Source of the DNA: Panulirus ornatus
Lineage: Eukaryota; Arthropoda; Malacostraca; Decapoda; Palinuridae
Length of the DNA stretch: 64,000 nt
NCBI RefSeq assembly: GCF_036320965.1
Contig: NC_092234.1
Span: 43,635,532-43,699,531 of the forward strand
Direction: 5' to 3'
Part shown: piece after piece, positions 1-13,012 of the stretch
Numbering within the stretch: position 1 is the stretch's first letter
Layout of the letters: each line of letters begins with the position of its first letter
The notes under the pieces: model-generated
Databases searched by the model: none
Told to the model about the DNA's origin: nothing
What the model saw: the letters and a program-made list of their open reading frames with translations, nothing else
Program-made: the position numbers and the translations under genes

Positions 1-372
<372 letters not shown>

Positions 373-382
373 TTTGAAGGTA

Positions 383-384
<2 letters not shown>

Positions 385-428
<44 letters not shown>
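385..428. repeat. (TA)n microsatellite
   Basis: Short TA run closing the module B copy and abutting a degenerate LINE fragment. Confidence 0.9.
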
Positions 429-429
<1 letters not shown>

Positions 430-1660
430 TCACAATGGCATCACATCTAAAATACAAAGTTTACAATGGAGCTCCCGAAGGAGCAGTTATTTCTCCAACT
501 CTTTAATCTATTCCCACATGACCTCCCATTACATGAAGGTCATGTTGGTATGTTGATGACCTCACAACTGCATCATACCACCCTTAAACCACAGTGGCAA
601 CATAAAACATCCAGCATATTGCACAATTAGAACAAAGGCTTACTCACAACAATATGTGTACATCTCCACAGAAGTTTTCAGTCGTTCAATTAACCTCAAC
701 CTGACATGAATCCAGCTCACACCTTCCAGTCACCTTGAATCTACAGCCTCTTCCACGGAGGAAAACACCAACCATTCTAGGCATCACATACGACACATAC
801 AACATTTGATCCCCACACCCAAAAAAACACACATAGTAAATGCATCAAGAACACTTAATGGCACAAGAGTTGGACAAGAAAAATAATTCCTCAACATCCT
901 CTATAAAACAATTCATCTGCTCCACTTGAAACTATGCCTCATGCCTAGTCTTCCATCCTCTCAACAGCAAATATAACAAAGCTGTAAATCACACAAAACA
1001 GTGCTCTCAGACTAATCACTGGCTGTCTGACAACCACAGACATTCAACAAATGTACGATAAAACAAAAATCCCCTGGCACAGTCCCACTTCAATGTGCTC
1101 AGCACTTGGTTCCATGCTGCAGCACTAGATCCCTCCTGTCCAAACCACTCAATAAAGAACCTACAATCCTCAAGTAGAGATAAACAGCTTACCCCTGCCT
1201 TACGTTTCAGTGACCTTCACTCAGATCCCCCCACCCACCCACCCACCTCCAAGAAGAAGAACACTGACAAAACACACACGCTGAAACAACCTGACAAACA
1301 TTGAACTACCAACCTCCCAGCTTAGCCTTAAACTCCATCTCTCTTGACGTATACCCATCAGAAACCAAGTTCCCCAGACAAATGTGAGTCACACTCTGCC
1401 GTCTATGTCTGGCCATCACACTTCACTACAACAAGAAAACACCACTGCAACATATCCCAAGACCCTTCATGCCCACAGTTTAACTAACATAAAGATGACA
1501 CCTGGCATTTATTATTCAACTGGCCTGCACCTACTGCACATAGATGCATACACAATAACAGTTTATGAACTGTGGGCCTGACTGGTGGATGTGGCCAACT
1601 TCCCGAGTTGCTGCAGGAGCCTCATAGGGATAGAAGGGACTCCTGGGGCTGGAAGGTAAG
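429..1660 (+). pseudogene. Degenerate Jockey-like LINE fragment (RT fingers/palm to C-terminus)
   Basis: Conceptual translation with frameshifts reads as the second half of a Jockey-type reverse transcriptase. Near 460-530 there is a GAPEGAVISPTLFN block (normally GVPQGAVLSP). Near 770-810 there is an LGITYDT block (the LG-T--D segment after the active site). Near 990-1180 there is the NSALR--TGC block followed by a histidine-rich stretch (FHAAALDPSCPNHS) typical of this family's C-terminal region. The same family is recognisable at 12.32-12.63 kb (minus), 32.52-33.79 and 33.80-36.11 kb (minus) and 36.20-38.45 kb (plus). The 3' end at 1563-1660 matches the reverse complement of about 33.85-33.91 kb. 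Many stops and frameshifts make it non-functional. Confidence 0.7.
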
Positions 1661-1689
1661 GTGTATGTGTGTGTGTGTGTGTGTATACA

Positions 1690-1868
1690 TAATTTTTTCA
1701 TGCATGACTCCTGTTTTCTGCATTAGTAAGGTAGCACTAAGAACAAGTGGAGAAAGGCCTTATTTGCTACCTTCCATTCTCTAGCGGTTAAATGTAATGC
1801 ATTGAAACCAACTCCCTATCCACATTCAGGCCCCACAGATCTTTCCAGTGGTTTACCGTGGCTGCTTC
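1690..1868 (-). repeat. RTE tail module A2, inverted partial copy
   Basis: Read on the minus strand, this contains GGTAAACCACTGGAAAGATC and GTGGATAGGGAGTTGG, the start of the A2 tail, and then a TGCTACCTTACTAATGC box. It faces the forward A2 tail at 1899 across a (CA)n spacer. Confidence 0.7.
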
Positions 1869-1892
1869 ACACACACACACACACACACCAGG
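1869..1892. repeat. (CA)n microsatellite
   Basis: Short CA run separating the two oppositely oriented A2 tails. Confidence 0.9.
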
Positions 1893-1894
1893 GC

Positions 1895-2160
1895 ATGTGA
1901 AATATCTAGGGTAAACCATGGAAAGGTCTGTGGGGCCTTGATGTGGATAGGGAGCTGTGGTTTTGGTGCATTACGTATGACAGCTAGAGACTGAGTGTGA
2001 ACAAATGTGGCCTTCTGTGTCTAATTTCCTGGCACTATCTCACTGAAACAGTGGGTAGCGATGCTGTTTCTTGTGGTATAGGGTAGCGCCAGGATGGATG
2101 AAGGCAAGTATGAACATGTACACGTGTACATATGTACGTATATGTGCATATATTGGTGTT
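1895..2160 (+). repeat. RTE tail module A2
   Basis: Starts GGGCATGTGAAATATCTAGG, continues with GGTAAACCATGGAAAGGTC and GACAGCTAGAGACTGAGTGTG, then TG/TA-rich sequence. It is homologous to 12.63, 16.21 and, more distantly, 5.22 and 18.29 kb. It immediately precedes the near-complete RTE body across a TA run. Confidence 0.8.

Positions 2161-2218
<58 letters not shown>
2161..2218. repeat. (TA)n microsatellite
   Basis: TA run between the A2 tail and the first bases of the RTE open reading frame. Confidence 0.95.
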
Positions 2219-2222
<4 letters not shown>

Positions 2223-2230
2223 TTCTAAAA

Positions 2231-5218
2231 ATGGGAAACAGAAGGAGTCACGCGGGGAGTGCTCATCCTCCTCGTAGACTCAGATTGGGGTGTCTAAATG
2301 TGTGTGGATGTAACCAAGATGTGAAAAAAGGAGAGATAGGTAGTATGTTTGAGGAAAGGAACCTGGATGTTTTGGCTCTGAGTGAAACGAAGCTCAAGGG
2401 TAAAGGGGAAGAGTGGTTTGGGAATGTCTTGGGAGTAAAGTCAGGGGTTAGTGAGAGGACAAGAGCAAGGGAAGGAGTAGCAGTACTCCTGAAACAGGAG
2501 TTGTGGGAGTATGTGATAGAATGTAAGAAAGTAAATTCTCGATTAATATGGGTAAAACTGAAAGTTGATGGAGAGAGATGGGTGATTATTGGTGCATATG
2601 CACCTCGGCATGAGAAGAAAGATCATGAGAGGCAAGTGTTTTGGGAGCAGCTGAATGAGCGTGTTAGTGGTTTTGATGCACAAGACCAGGTTATAGTGAT
2701 GGGTGATTTGAATGCAAAGGTGAGTAATGTGGCAGTTGAGGGAATAACTGGTATACATGGGATGTTCAGTGTTGTAAATGGAAATGGTGAAGAGCTTGTA
2801 GATTTATGTGCTGAAAAAGGACTGGTGACTGGGAATACCTGGTTTAAAAAGCGAGATATACATAAGTATACGTATGTAAGTAGGAGAGATGGCCAGAGAG
2901 CGTTATTGGATTACGTGTTAATTGATAGGCGCGCGAGAGAGACTTTTGGATGTTAATGTGCTGAGAGGTGCAACTGGAGGGAAGTCTGATCATTATCTTG
3001 TGGAGGCTAAGGTGAAGATTTGTATGGATTTTCAGAAAAGAAGAGTGAATGTTGGGGTGAAGAGGGTGGTGAGAGTAAGTGAGCTTGGGAAGGAGACTTG
3101 TGTTAGGAAGTACCAGGAGAGACTGAGTACAGAATGGAAAAAGGTGAGAACAATGGAAGTAAGGGGAGTGGGGGAGGAATGGGATGTATTTAGGGAATCA
3201 GTGATGGAGTGCGCAAAAGATGCTTGTGGCATGAGAAGCGTGGGGGGTGGGTTGATTAGAAAGGGTAATGAGTGGTGGGATGAAGAAGTAAGATTATTAG
3301 AGAAAGAGAAGAGAGAGGCATTTGGACGATTTTTGCAGGGAAAAAATGAAATTGAGTGGGAGATGTATAAAAGAAAGAGACAAAAGGTCAAGAGAAAGGT
3401 GCAAGAGGTGAAAAAGAGGGCAAATGAGAGTTGGGGTGAGAATCATTAAATTTTAGGAAGAATAAAAAGATGTTCTGGAAGGAGGTAAATAAAGTGCATA
3501 AGACAAGGGAGCAAATGGGAACTTCAGTGAAGGGCGCTAATGGGGAGGTGATAACAAGTAGTGGTGATGTAAGAAGGAGATGGAGTGAGTATTTTGAAGG
3601 TTTGTTGAATGTGTTTGATGATAGAGTGGCAGATATAGGGTGTTTTGGTCGAGGTGGTGTGCAAAGTGAGAGGGTTAGGGAAAATGATTTGGTAAACAGA
3701 GAAGAGGTAGTAAAAGCTTTGCGGAAGATGAAAGCCGGCAAGGCAGCAGGTTTGGATGGTATTGCAGTGGAATCTATTAAAAAAGGGGATGACTGTATTG
3801 TTGACTGGTTGGTAAGGTAATTTAATGTATGTATGACTCATGGTGAGGTGCCTGAGGATTGGCGGAATGCGTGCATAGTGCCATTGGGCAAAGGCAAAGG
3901 GGATAAGAGTGAGTGCTCAAATTACAGAGGTATAAGTTTGTTGAGTATTCCTGGTAAATTATATGGGAGGGTATTGATTGAGAGGGTGAAGGCATGTACA
4001 GAGCATTAGATTGGGGAAGAGCAGTGTGGTTTCAGATGTGGTAGAGGATGTGTGGATCAGGTGTTTGCTTTGAAGAATGTATGTGAGAAATGCTTAGAAA
4101 AGCAAATGGATTTGTATGTAGCATCTATGGATCTGGAGAAGGCATATGATAGAGTTGATAGAGATGCTCTATGGAAGGTATTAAGAATATATGGTGTGGG
4201 AGGCAAGTTGTTAGATGCAGTGAAAAGGTTTTATCGAGGATGTAAGGCATGTGTACGTGTAGGAAGAGAGGAAAGTGATTGGTTCTCAGTGAATGTAGGT
4301 TTGCGGCAGGGGTGTCTGATGTCTCCATGGTTGTTTAATTTGTTTATGGATGGGGTTGTTAGGGAGGTGAATGCAAGAGTTTTGGAAAGAGGGGCAAGTA
4401 TGAAGTCTGTTGTGGATGAGAGAGCTTGGGAAGTGAGTCAGTTGTTGTGCACTGATGATACAGCGCTGGTGGCTGATTCATGTGAGAAACTGCAGAAGCT
4501 GGTGACTGAGTTTGGTAAAGTGTGTGAAAGAAGAAAGTTAAGAGTAAATGTGAATAAGAGCAAGGTTATTAGGTACAGTAGGGTTGAGGGTCAAGTCAAT
4601 TGGGAGGTAAGTTTGAATGGAGAAAAACTGGAGGAAGTAAAGTGTTTTAGATATCTGGGAGTGGATCTGGCAGCGGATGGAACCATGGAAGCAGAAGTGA
4701 ATCATAGGGTGGGGGAGGGGGCGAAAATCCTGGGAGCCTTGAAGAATGTGTGGAAGTCGAGAACATTATCTCGGAAAGCAAAAATGGGTATGTTTGAAGG
4801 AATAGTGGTTCCAACAATGTTGTATGGTTGCGAGGCGTGGGCTATGGATAGAGTTGTGCACAGGAGGGTGGATGTGCTGGAAATGAGATGTTTGAGGACA
4901 ATGTGTGGTGTGAGGTGGTTTGATCGAGTAAGTAATGTAAGGGTAAGAGAGACGTGAGGAAATAAAAAGAGCGTGGTTGAGAGAGCAGAAGAGGGTGTTT
5001 TGAAATGGTTTGGGCACATGGAGAGAATGAGTGAGGAAAGATTGACCAAGAGGATATATGTGTCGGAGGTGGAGGGAACGAGGAGAAGTGGGAGACCAAA
5101 TTGGAGGTGGAAAGATGGAGTGAAAAAGCTTTTGAGTGATCGGGGCCTGGACATGCAGGAGGGTGAAAGGCGGGCAAGGAATAGAGTGAATTGGATCAAT
5201 GTGGTATACCGGGGTTGA
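2231..5218 (+). pseudogene. RTE-type LINE ORF: APE endonuclease + reverse transcriptase, broken copy 1
   Basis: Near full-length EN-RT polyprotein of a non-LTR retrotransposon, about 990 codons. ATG at 2231 is the first Met before the LNVCG motif. The apurinic-like endonuclease (2290-3030) shows SETKL, GAYAP, VMGDLNAKV and SDHYLVEAKV. The RT (about 3700-4480) shows GLDGIAVE, NYRGISLLS, MDLEKAYDRVDRDALW and GLRQGCLMSPWLFN. The active site reads CTDDTALVAD where copies 2 and 3 have FADDTALVAD. The C-terminal part has GCEAWAMDRVV and LKWFGHMERM blocks typical of RTE/BovB-like proteins. Breaks: a frameshift near 2930-2940, a frameshift near 3440-3450, in-frame stops at 3818, 4007 and 4955, and an early TGA at 5216 (CGA in copy 3). 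It is not expected to be autonomous. Assignment to RTE rests on domain layout, C-terminal blocks and microsatellite tails. Confidence 0.9.
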
Positions 5219-5673
5219 CGTGCTGTCAGTGGATTGAATCAGGGCATGTGAAGCGTCTGGGGTAAACCATGGAAAGTTGTGTGGGGCCTGGATGTGGAAA
5301 GGGAGCTGTGGTTTCGGGTATTATTGCATGACAGCTAGATACTGAGTGTGAACAAATGGGGCCTTTGTTGTCTTTTCCTAGCACTTCTTCGCACACATGA
5401 GGGGGGAGGGAGATGGTATTCCATGTGTGGCGAGGTGGCGATGGGAATGAATAAAGGCAGACAGTGTGAATTGTGTGCATGGGTATATATGTATGTGTCT
5501 GTGTGTGTATATATATGTGTACATTGAGATGTATAGGTATGTATATTTGCGTGTGTGGACGTGTATGTATATACATGTGTATGGGGGTGGGTTGGGCCAT
5601 TTCTTTCGTCTGTTTCCTTGCACTACCTCGCAAACGCAGGAGACAGCGACAAAGCAAAATAAATAAAATATAA

Positions 5674-5690
<17 letters not shown>
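5219..5690 (+). repeat. RTE 3' tail, module A1
   Basis: 3' untranslated tail of copy 1. It starts GGGCATGTGAAGCGTCTGGG (from 5243) and ends with a CTACCTCGCAAACGCAGG box, an AAATAAATAAAATATAAA run and then TA. The same layout is at 13.70-14.11, 15.08-15.26 and 18.28-18.72 kb. Short tails ending in microsatellites are characteristic of RTE-clade LINEs. Confidence 0.85.
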
Positions 5691-5720
<30 letters not shown>

Positions 5721-5812
5721 AGTGGATGGGCCATTCTTCGTCTGTTTCCTGGCATTACCTCGCTGACACGGGAAACAGCGATTACGTATAATAAGTAAAT
5801 AAATAAATATGC
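5691..5812 (+). repeat. Second, A2-type tail end in tandem
   Basis: A (TG)n run followed by GAGTGGATGGGCCATTC, TGTTTCCTGGCATTACC and a GCTGACACGGGAAACAGCG box, then (AAAT)n. This is the end of an A2 tail, directly downstream of the A1 tail, so two tail types are stacked head to tail. Confidence 0.75.
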
Positions 5813-6173
5813 ATTTTTTTTTTTTTTATCTATCATTCCACCCCAGCTGGCTGGTTCCCATAATCCTTGACCTCATTTCTCCACATTCTGCCACCACCAT
5901 GTTCACAGCTGCTGTAGCTCATTACATGAGGCTCTCCCAATAATTGGTCACTTTTCTTCGTTATATGTGGACCACTTTCAAGGCTTCATTTATTCAAACT
6001 TTTATGTATTGTTTCAGCTTCTTACCACCATGGTAAGTGGACATACTTATTTATATGGGTAACAAGCACTTTTGATGTCTTACAATGACATTCATCAGCT
6101 TTGTGGCCATACCTCCTCCTGGATATCCTGGACATTCCTAAAAGGTATACCACGTAATGCCATGCATTTCTCA
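5813..6173. other. Unassigned sequence
   Basis: A T-run followed by ~350 bp of unique-looking AT-rich sequence. It may be the far 3' part of the minus-strand Penelope-like remnant, but no GIY-YIG nuclease motif could be read. Confidence 0.4.
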
Positions 6174-7560
6174 TCAACACTTCTGACACATTTTTCTATC
6201 ACCTATCTTCTTTCTTGACATGGTAGCAACATTTATTTTGGCATTCTGTGGGCATCTGTCTTCATCTGTTTTACCTTGAATCTGAAAGTTAAATATCACA
6301 TTTTCTACTGTGTTGCTCTTAACATTCTCTTTGTGCCTTTCCACAATGTTATTTACCTTCTTGAGTGTAAGTTGTAAAACTTCAGGGTAATACAATTTAC
6401 TAAACGCTTTGGTTATATATCTGCTTTCTTCCAAGTAATCAGTGCTGCATAACTGCCCTGAAACACAACCCAGTCGTAATTATAGACTTTGTTCTTTAGT
6501 CAATGGCTATGAAAAATTAGTAAGTTATTCTTGTTTGTATGTTAATAGTATACTGAGACCTTTATACCCACAATGAAAAAATGTTAGTCTTGTTTGTACG
6601 TTAATAGTACACTGAGAACTTTATACTCATGTCAGACCTTCGTACTGTCAAGATTGAAAATGGCAATACACCATTCTTCCTCTTTTCTACTATAAACTGT
6701 ATATCTGTTTAAACTTCAACATTCTTAATTATTCTTTCTTAGCTTCCTTGGAAACTTTCACATCACCTACATACTTGTATGATTTGGCATCTCTACCCAC
6801 GATTCTGTTGTAACTATCACTCTCCAAAGGCACTATGCACAGGCATGCCATGCCAGCTCTAAGGAAGGAGCCCATGGCCAGGCCTTTCAGCTGTTTGTAC
6901 TCCTCCTCAGTAAACACGAATTCCACTGATGTGACAAGCAAAGGTACCTGTTCTGAACTGTGTTTTTCATATTGATAGTTCCTCATCCTCTGCATTTTCT
7001 GTCCCTCTTCCACTAGTACATTGGTTCATATACAGTGTGCTAGTGTGTCTACTATATTCTATAAAGGTTTTCTGATATGTACCACAGATGGATCCTAATG
7101 TGTTACCCTCAGCCTTGGCTAACCATTTGCCCAGCCTATGCAAGTGTACTCCTTATGCCTGATGTTGTAGGCCTTATTGGCATACTATGTTTTAGTTAGT
7201 GAACTTTCAGGTGGTCTCTTATTCTTGGTGATTTAGAGGCCTCCTCAAGTTAACTTTTTAATTTCTTACTCCTCTCTGACCTAGTTAGCACTTTTTGCAC
7301 ATTCCACTTGAACTTTCCTTGTTTTGCTATTCATATGTCCCATCTGCTTCTTTTCATATGTTGTATCAACATTTAGTAAGTCCATCATTTTACAAACATA
7401 ATCTGCTGTATTCATTACAACAACTTAACCATACTTGTTTGAGTTATCTTCATTTAAAACACTTGGGGCTCTTCTATATTCTCTGGGAAGAGCATCTAAT
7501 GAAACAGCTAAACCCTCAAATGAAACAGCTAACAGAAACAGTATGGAGGCATTATCACTG
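6174..7560 (-). pseudogene. Penelope-like element RT remnant
   Basis: On the minus strand, a segment translates as EEYKQLKGLAMGSFLRAGMA and then SYKYVGDVKV (about 6750-6940). This fits the Penelope-type RT blocks normally reading GLAMGSPLS..A and (F/Y)RYVDDVL. The second catalytic aspartate pair has become VGDV. Upstream on the minus strand (about 7300-7400), DYVCKMMDLLNVDTTYEKK resembles the conserved block preceding the RT fingers. Downstream, an 86-codon open stretch (6174-6434) may be the thumb region. Stops and frameshifts are frequent and no intact frame exceeds about 95 codons. A 69-bp imperfect tandem duplication lies at about 6520-6645. Confidence 0.6.
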
Positions 7561-7948
7561 GGTTTAAAGTTCGGCAACGGAGAAAACAAAAATAGCTGAG
7601 GAATGTGAGACAGAATTACGAGTTCTTTCCTAACTGCATTTCTACACGATTTAGGAACTCTCATTACATTTCATCTTTTATATCACATCTACATCTGAAA
7701 TTGTGACTGCTATTGGGCAACATCTGGTAAAGAAATCCATCAATTTCCTCACATTTTCTTCCACTGTATACTTTGCAGTAATTACATATTGCCTATATCC
7801 ATTTCTTTCACATATTTAACCAATATCATTATATCGCATCTTGCTCTTTGCACTCCCATGGCTAGAAAGTTAATTTTTCAAATTTTTCTTTATTACTTAA
7901 TTTATTTCAAGCAAGGTGCTCAATGTGTGGCTGTTCTCTGTACCTACT
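7561..7948. other. Unassigned sequence between two minus-strand retroelement remnants
   Basis: AT-rich. Short minus-strand open stretches show no motif I recognise. It could be the 5' part of the Penelope-like remnant or the 3' part of the next LINE. Confidence 0.4.
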
Positions 7949-9105
7949 CTAATTCATATGTTTTTTCAAGATCAGGTTACAAATAATTGTAGCATATTCT
8001 AGAGTTGATATAATGAAGCTTAAAACCAGTTTTTTGAAAATGTCTTCATCTATGTATCTAAAGGCTACCTTCATATTGTTCAGTAACCTGCATATATTCT
8101 TAACATTCTCATTCATATGGTCTGGTGACAACTCAGAATTCACAATTATGTCCATATCCTTCTTGTTTCTCTCTACTATATTCAGAATCTGGTCTTCCAT
8201 CTTATATTTGGGTCCTTCACCACTTTCTAAATTCTGATGCATTTCACTGATCCGCATTGCATTCAATGCCTAATTCCTGACTTCACACTAATATTTTTTG
8301 TCATATCTTGAATTTCTATGCTTGATTCTTTGCTTTTGATTGGCTTCAAAATTTCTGCATCACATGTAAATCTATTCAAAGAGCTATCTGAACCCAAACT
8401 GTCAATATAAAACAGTATTCACAACTATGAAAAATTACTAGGGTCAATACTGATCCTTGAGATACGTCACTGGTGACATCCTTCCAGGCTAAAACCTTGC
8501 CTCTAATCTCTGTTCTCATATTCCTTTCATTTATGAAATCCTTCATCCAGCTTAATAGAATTCCCTAAATGCCTCCTTTATTCTCTAGGTTCTGTATTAG
8601 TCTATGGCATGTTACGCAATCAAATGATTTCTTAACCTCCTGAAACATGCAGTAAAAAATCACTCCCTTTCCTGGATTACTTCTGATACCTGATCATAAA
8701 AATGTTCAAATTTGTGATCCATGATTTCTCAGTTCTGAAACCAACTATCTATTAGATAAATGGTCATGGTTCTACCCACTTTTTTGTTATTATTCCATCT
8801 AATGATTCACAAACCACAATTATAAGGAACAAAGGTCTGTAGTTCAATATGTCATCTCTTTCTCTTCTTGTAAAATGGCACAATGTTTATTTGTTTCCAA
8901 GCTTTTCCTAGCATTCCTTATGTTAGTGAGGGTTTTAAAATGACCCTTTATGGATTACTTAATTCTGCATGTTCATGCAACATCCAGCAGGATACTTCAT
9001 TTGGTCCAAATGCTTTTTTTATCCAATTTACTCATCTTTTTTTCTATCTTTACAATTAGATTCTCCAATGGACTCACAACTGCTTGAATGACAGTAATCT
9101 TAATA
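7949..9105 (-). pseudogene. CR1/Jockey-like LINE remnant, RT domain
   Basis: Minus-strand translation in pieces gives FYKKRKRDDILNYRPLFL near 8850 (the P-FKKG-----NYRP block). It continues with VGFRTEKSWITNL (GFR-GRS----L), then LENKGG and WMKDFINERNMRTEIRG, and DVSQGSVLT (VPQGSVLAP) near 8470. A 105-codon open stretch (7949-8266) reads as the thumb/C-terminal region, with NMKVAFRYIDEDIFKKLVLS and LEYATIICN matching the usual RP-LEYA--VW. Numerous frame breaks are present. This is a different lineage from the RTE and the Jockey-like family elsewhere in the window. Confidence 0.7.
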
Positions 9106-11890
9106 ATGGGTTAATTGCCATTAATTTGTCCACCATGGATGAGAGGAGAGTAAGGGACATTATGCTGCTCCAAACTACAGCAGTTTTAAATGTTTGACTT
9201 CCATTCGTTCCAAAGTGTCTAGCGGTGTGGCACTACTGAAAATCATTTCTAAAGGGATCACAAAATGAATATACAAGTCTTCAAGAGCTGTTTTATTTAT
9301 GATAGAAAAAGATTACACTTGATATCGCCATAAAATATGCTGTCGTTACACTGTAAACTATTGTGAATGATAAAACAAAAGACATACATACCATGGGAAA
9401 TCATCAATCATTAACTTATAACAGAGCTTGGGCAATATTCAGTACAGGAATTCATAGTGAATTAATCGTTATTAAGACAATCATTTGTCAACTACCTAAC
9501 CTATATTCGATGTATCTCATTTAGCACTGTTAACTCTTATTTCATAATTTGGTTCTTATACAGATATTGAGAACTCAACCAAATTTCAGCCATCTAAATG
9601 TTACCAAGAAAGATAGAGAGAGAGAAAGAGAGAGAGTAAGCAATTTCATGTGATTATTACCAACAGTTAACAGAATTTGATGAAGGATTAAAACTGTCAA
9701 ACACTTGCAAAACCTGGTGAGATCAACCAGCAAAAGACAATACCTCCACCTTTTAATGTGATATTCATTTAGCAATGGCCTCTGATCTTCCAGTGCCTGA
9801 GTAAACAAACTTGATTTTATGAAGAGGAAATCCATGGTGAAATGGAAAGTACTTTCCCAATTTTATGCAGCTTTGTATCTCTGACTGATCAAAATAGACT
9901 GTTTATGATAACAACCACTAATTTCTCTTAGTAAACTCTCTCATAATGTTTATGATAACAACCACTAATTTCTCTTAGTAAACTCTCTGATAAGAAGTTA
10001 GTAATAGTCAGTCATCACTAAATGAATCAAAATAGTTTAGCAAGGACTATAAACTACATTTTGTTAATTATCTTAAGATTATTTCACCCTCATTCTCCTT
10101 TATGCCCATTTTGTCCATTTGCAGAATTGCATTCTTCCTTTGAGTGACTGTCTTTATGGTTGTACACACCCAAGTTGAGACAGCTTGACAGCTCAATCAG
10201 CAATAAATTCATTCTTAAAAGTCCATATGTGATCATGTGGTAAACAAGGTGCAAATCCATCCCATGCAATTACTATAACTAGACATTTCTTATGGGTGGA
10301 GAAAATGATGAACATGGTTCTCTTGTCCACTGTAAGACCTGAAATTACCTTTATCAGTTCATCTCTTTGAGAAGATGCAATTTTGGAAAGTGGACCAAGC
10401 ATGGGAGAAAAATTTTTTTACATGATATAATGAGGAAATTCTAAAGTGGTACAGATCAAAAGATCGCAGCAGATAACCAAATATCAGCGATCTAAAACCA
10501 GCTTAACTTTTTAACTCACGTCAGTGGGCATAGTAAAAATGCTTCACTAACTGCTATGTGGAGGTTAATGTGGGCAACCTAGCAATCAGACACCCAGGTA
10601 TAAAAGACTCTTTGGAAAAATTCTATGAAGGATTACAGTCCCATGCCTTGAGGGAGTGAAATAATATGGAAAAACCTCTTATAGCTTGGTTGGCAATGTT
10701 TCTAGACATACACACACCATGCTCTATGTACATGTCTTGCATGACTGGGGTATGGGCTTAAGGTAAACAAATCCAGAGCAAGAGGAAAAACATGAAAACT
10801 GATAGCTAATAGGCTCCACTGCTGGTAAAATTATATCTCAATGATTTAAGTAGTATATGGTAACTAGAAAAAATGAGGGCAAAGTGGAAGAATACAGTAT
10901 ACTAGAGGTGAGTTTGTTTTGTGATGTGGGTGCCTTGGTGAAGGAATACATGGAGATCAGTGAAAACTGAGATGTATGGAAGAGATATTGCAAGGTACAA
11001 CCTCTTGCACTGGAGAAGAATACAGATACTAACTGATGCAAAACTATTACTGAACACTGTAATTCATTACAAAATACTGCCCAGCTCATAATAACATTCA
11101 GTTTATGTTGCACCAATTACTTAATCATCTAAGACCTGGATATTTACCTTAACCAAATATACATGGTGCTAAAAGTTTTATTCGTGTATAAATCATAACC
11201 CGAGCACTATTAAAAAAGATATGCACATCACCCTATAAAATCAAGTATCCTGGAGATTTCTAATATTAGGGTAATAAAGTTACAAATTATCCAGGTTCAG
11301 AATAGTTCAGCTGGTTTGATTATTGAAAATCTGGGTTTCGATGCATTCTCCTTTCTTGATCTATAACTATTGAGTGTTTTGTAAAATGTGATATATACAA
11401 AGTTAGGAAGGACACTTTTGGCCAGTCTTTCGGTATCTCCAATATATAACACATACAACGTACCAGTAATACACATATGGAAGCATAATATGGGGGTATT
11501 AACAAATTAAAAACACAACAAAACCATGTAACATGGGAAAATTCAGAATGAAATTATGAGAAATAAATATGTGTTTGTTACTTTAACATTTTGTCAAAAA
11601 CCCAGCTATCCTTGATCTGAATCAATTGTGTATGAAAAAAAAAATAAGAGGAAATTACAGATAACAGTTTGTGTTTATAATCAGTGGGCCAATATCTCAT
11701 TCAAGAAACAGCTAACCAGAATCCAAATCAATCAAAATTTGAGTGGTTTGTGAACAGAATATGAAAATGGAACAAGCTGGGACAATCTGGTTAACCGACT
11801 CCAGTTGAGATCTTGATTTATACCCTTTTCATCCTAGTAATACTTGTAGTGTACAATAACAACAGCAGAAGAAACTTGTACCTACTGCCT
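9106..11890. other. No gene recognised
   Basis: AT-rich sequence with only short scattered open stretches on either strand. A perfect 41-bp core (47-bp period) tandem duplication starts at 9901 and repeats at 9948. A GA-rich patch lies at 9612-9635. Confidence 0.6.
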
Positions 11891-11894
11891 CTGA

Positions 11895-12319
<425 letters not shown>

Positions 12320-12625
12320 AAATAAATAAATATGCATATATACTTACTTCTTGTCCCAGGAGAACTTTCTATCCTTATCAAACTTTCTATCCTCATCAGG
12401 CCTCTGCAGCACAAAGGAAACTGGTCATGCCCACTGGTCAAGACCACAAGTGTGTGTGTATATATGCAGAGAGTGCAGGGTAACTGAGCAGTAAGTGCTT
12501 GGTGTCTTCTTTATGGTAGTTGGATCTTGGGATACACTGAAACAATGTTTGGAGTGTTGTAGTGATTATAAGTGGGAGAGTATGACTCATGTTTGAATGG
12601 GGAGTGAGGTTTCAGATGGGTCACC
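12320..12625 (-). pseudogene. Jockey-like LINE C-terminal fragment
   Basis: The plus strand here (GGTCATGCCCACTGGTCA, GCAGAGAGTGCAGGGTAACTG, GTGGGAGAGTATGACTCATG) aligns with 33840-34130, where the minus strand clearly encodes the LARQTQGTLSRLYLRHHPS C-terminal block. It is 5'-truncated and diverged. Confidence 0.6.
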
Positions 12626-12627
12626 GG

Positions 12628-13012
12628 AGCCGACTTGCTGTCAATAGACTGAACCAGGGCATGTGAAATTTGTGGGGTAAACCATGGAAAGGTCTGTGGG
12701 GCCTAGATGTGGTCGATCGCTGTGGTTTCGGTGCATCAAACACGACAGCTAGAGACTTAGAGTGAAAAAATGTGGCCTTTTCTGTCTGTTTTCCTGGCGC
12801 TACTTTGCTGAAGCGGGGGTTAGCAATGCTCTTTCCTCTGAGGCGAGGTTGCACCAAAAATGGAATGGATAAGGGCAAGCATGATTGAATATGTACAAGT
12901 GTATATATGTTTGTATATGTGTAGATGTATATGTATGTATGCGGGCATTTATGTGTATATATATATGTGTATATGATGTGGGAAAAGGTAATCAAGTATA
13001 ATGAAATATATA
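12628..13012 (+). repeat. RTE tail module A2 with a scrap of coding end
   Basis: Starts with GCCGACTTGCTGTCAATAG, equivalent to the last codons (RRAVNGLNQGM) of the RTE ORF. It then gives the A2 tail up to GTAATCAAGTATAATGAAAT. Confidence 0.75.

Noticed and set aside
3032..5199. Several minus-strand open frames of 100-165 codons opposite the RTE copies (also at 14547-15306 and 17519-18288).
   Set aside because: Antisense shadows of the RTE coding frame; no start context or motifs.
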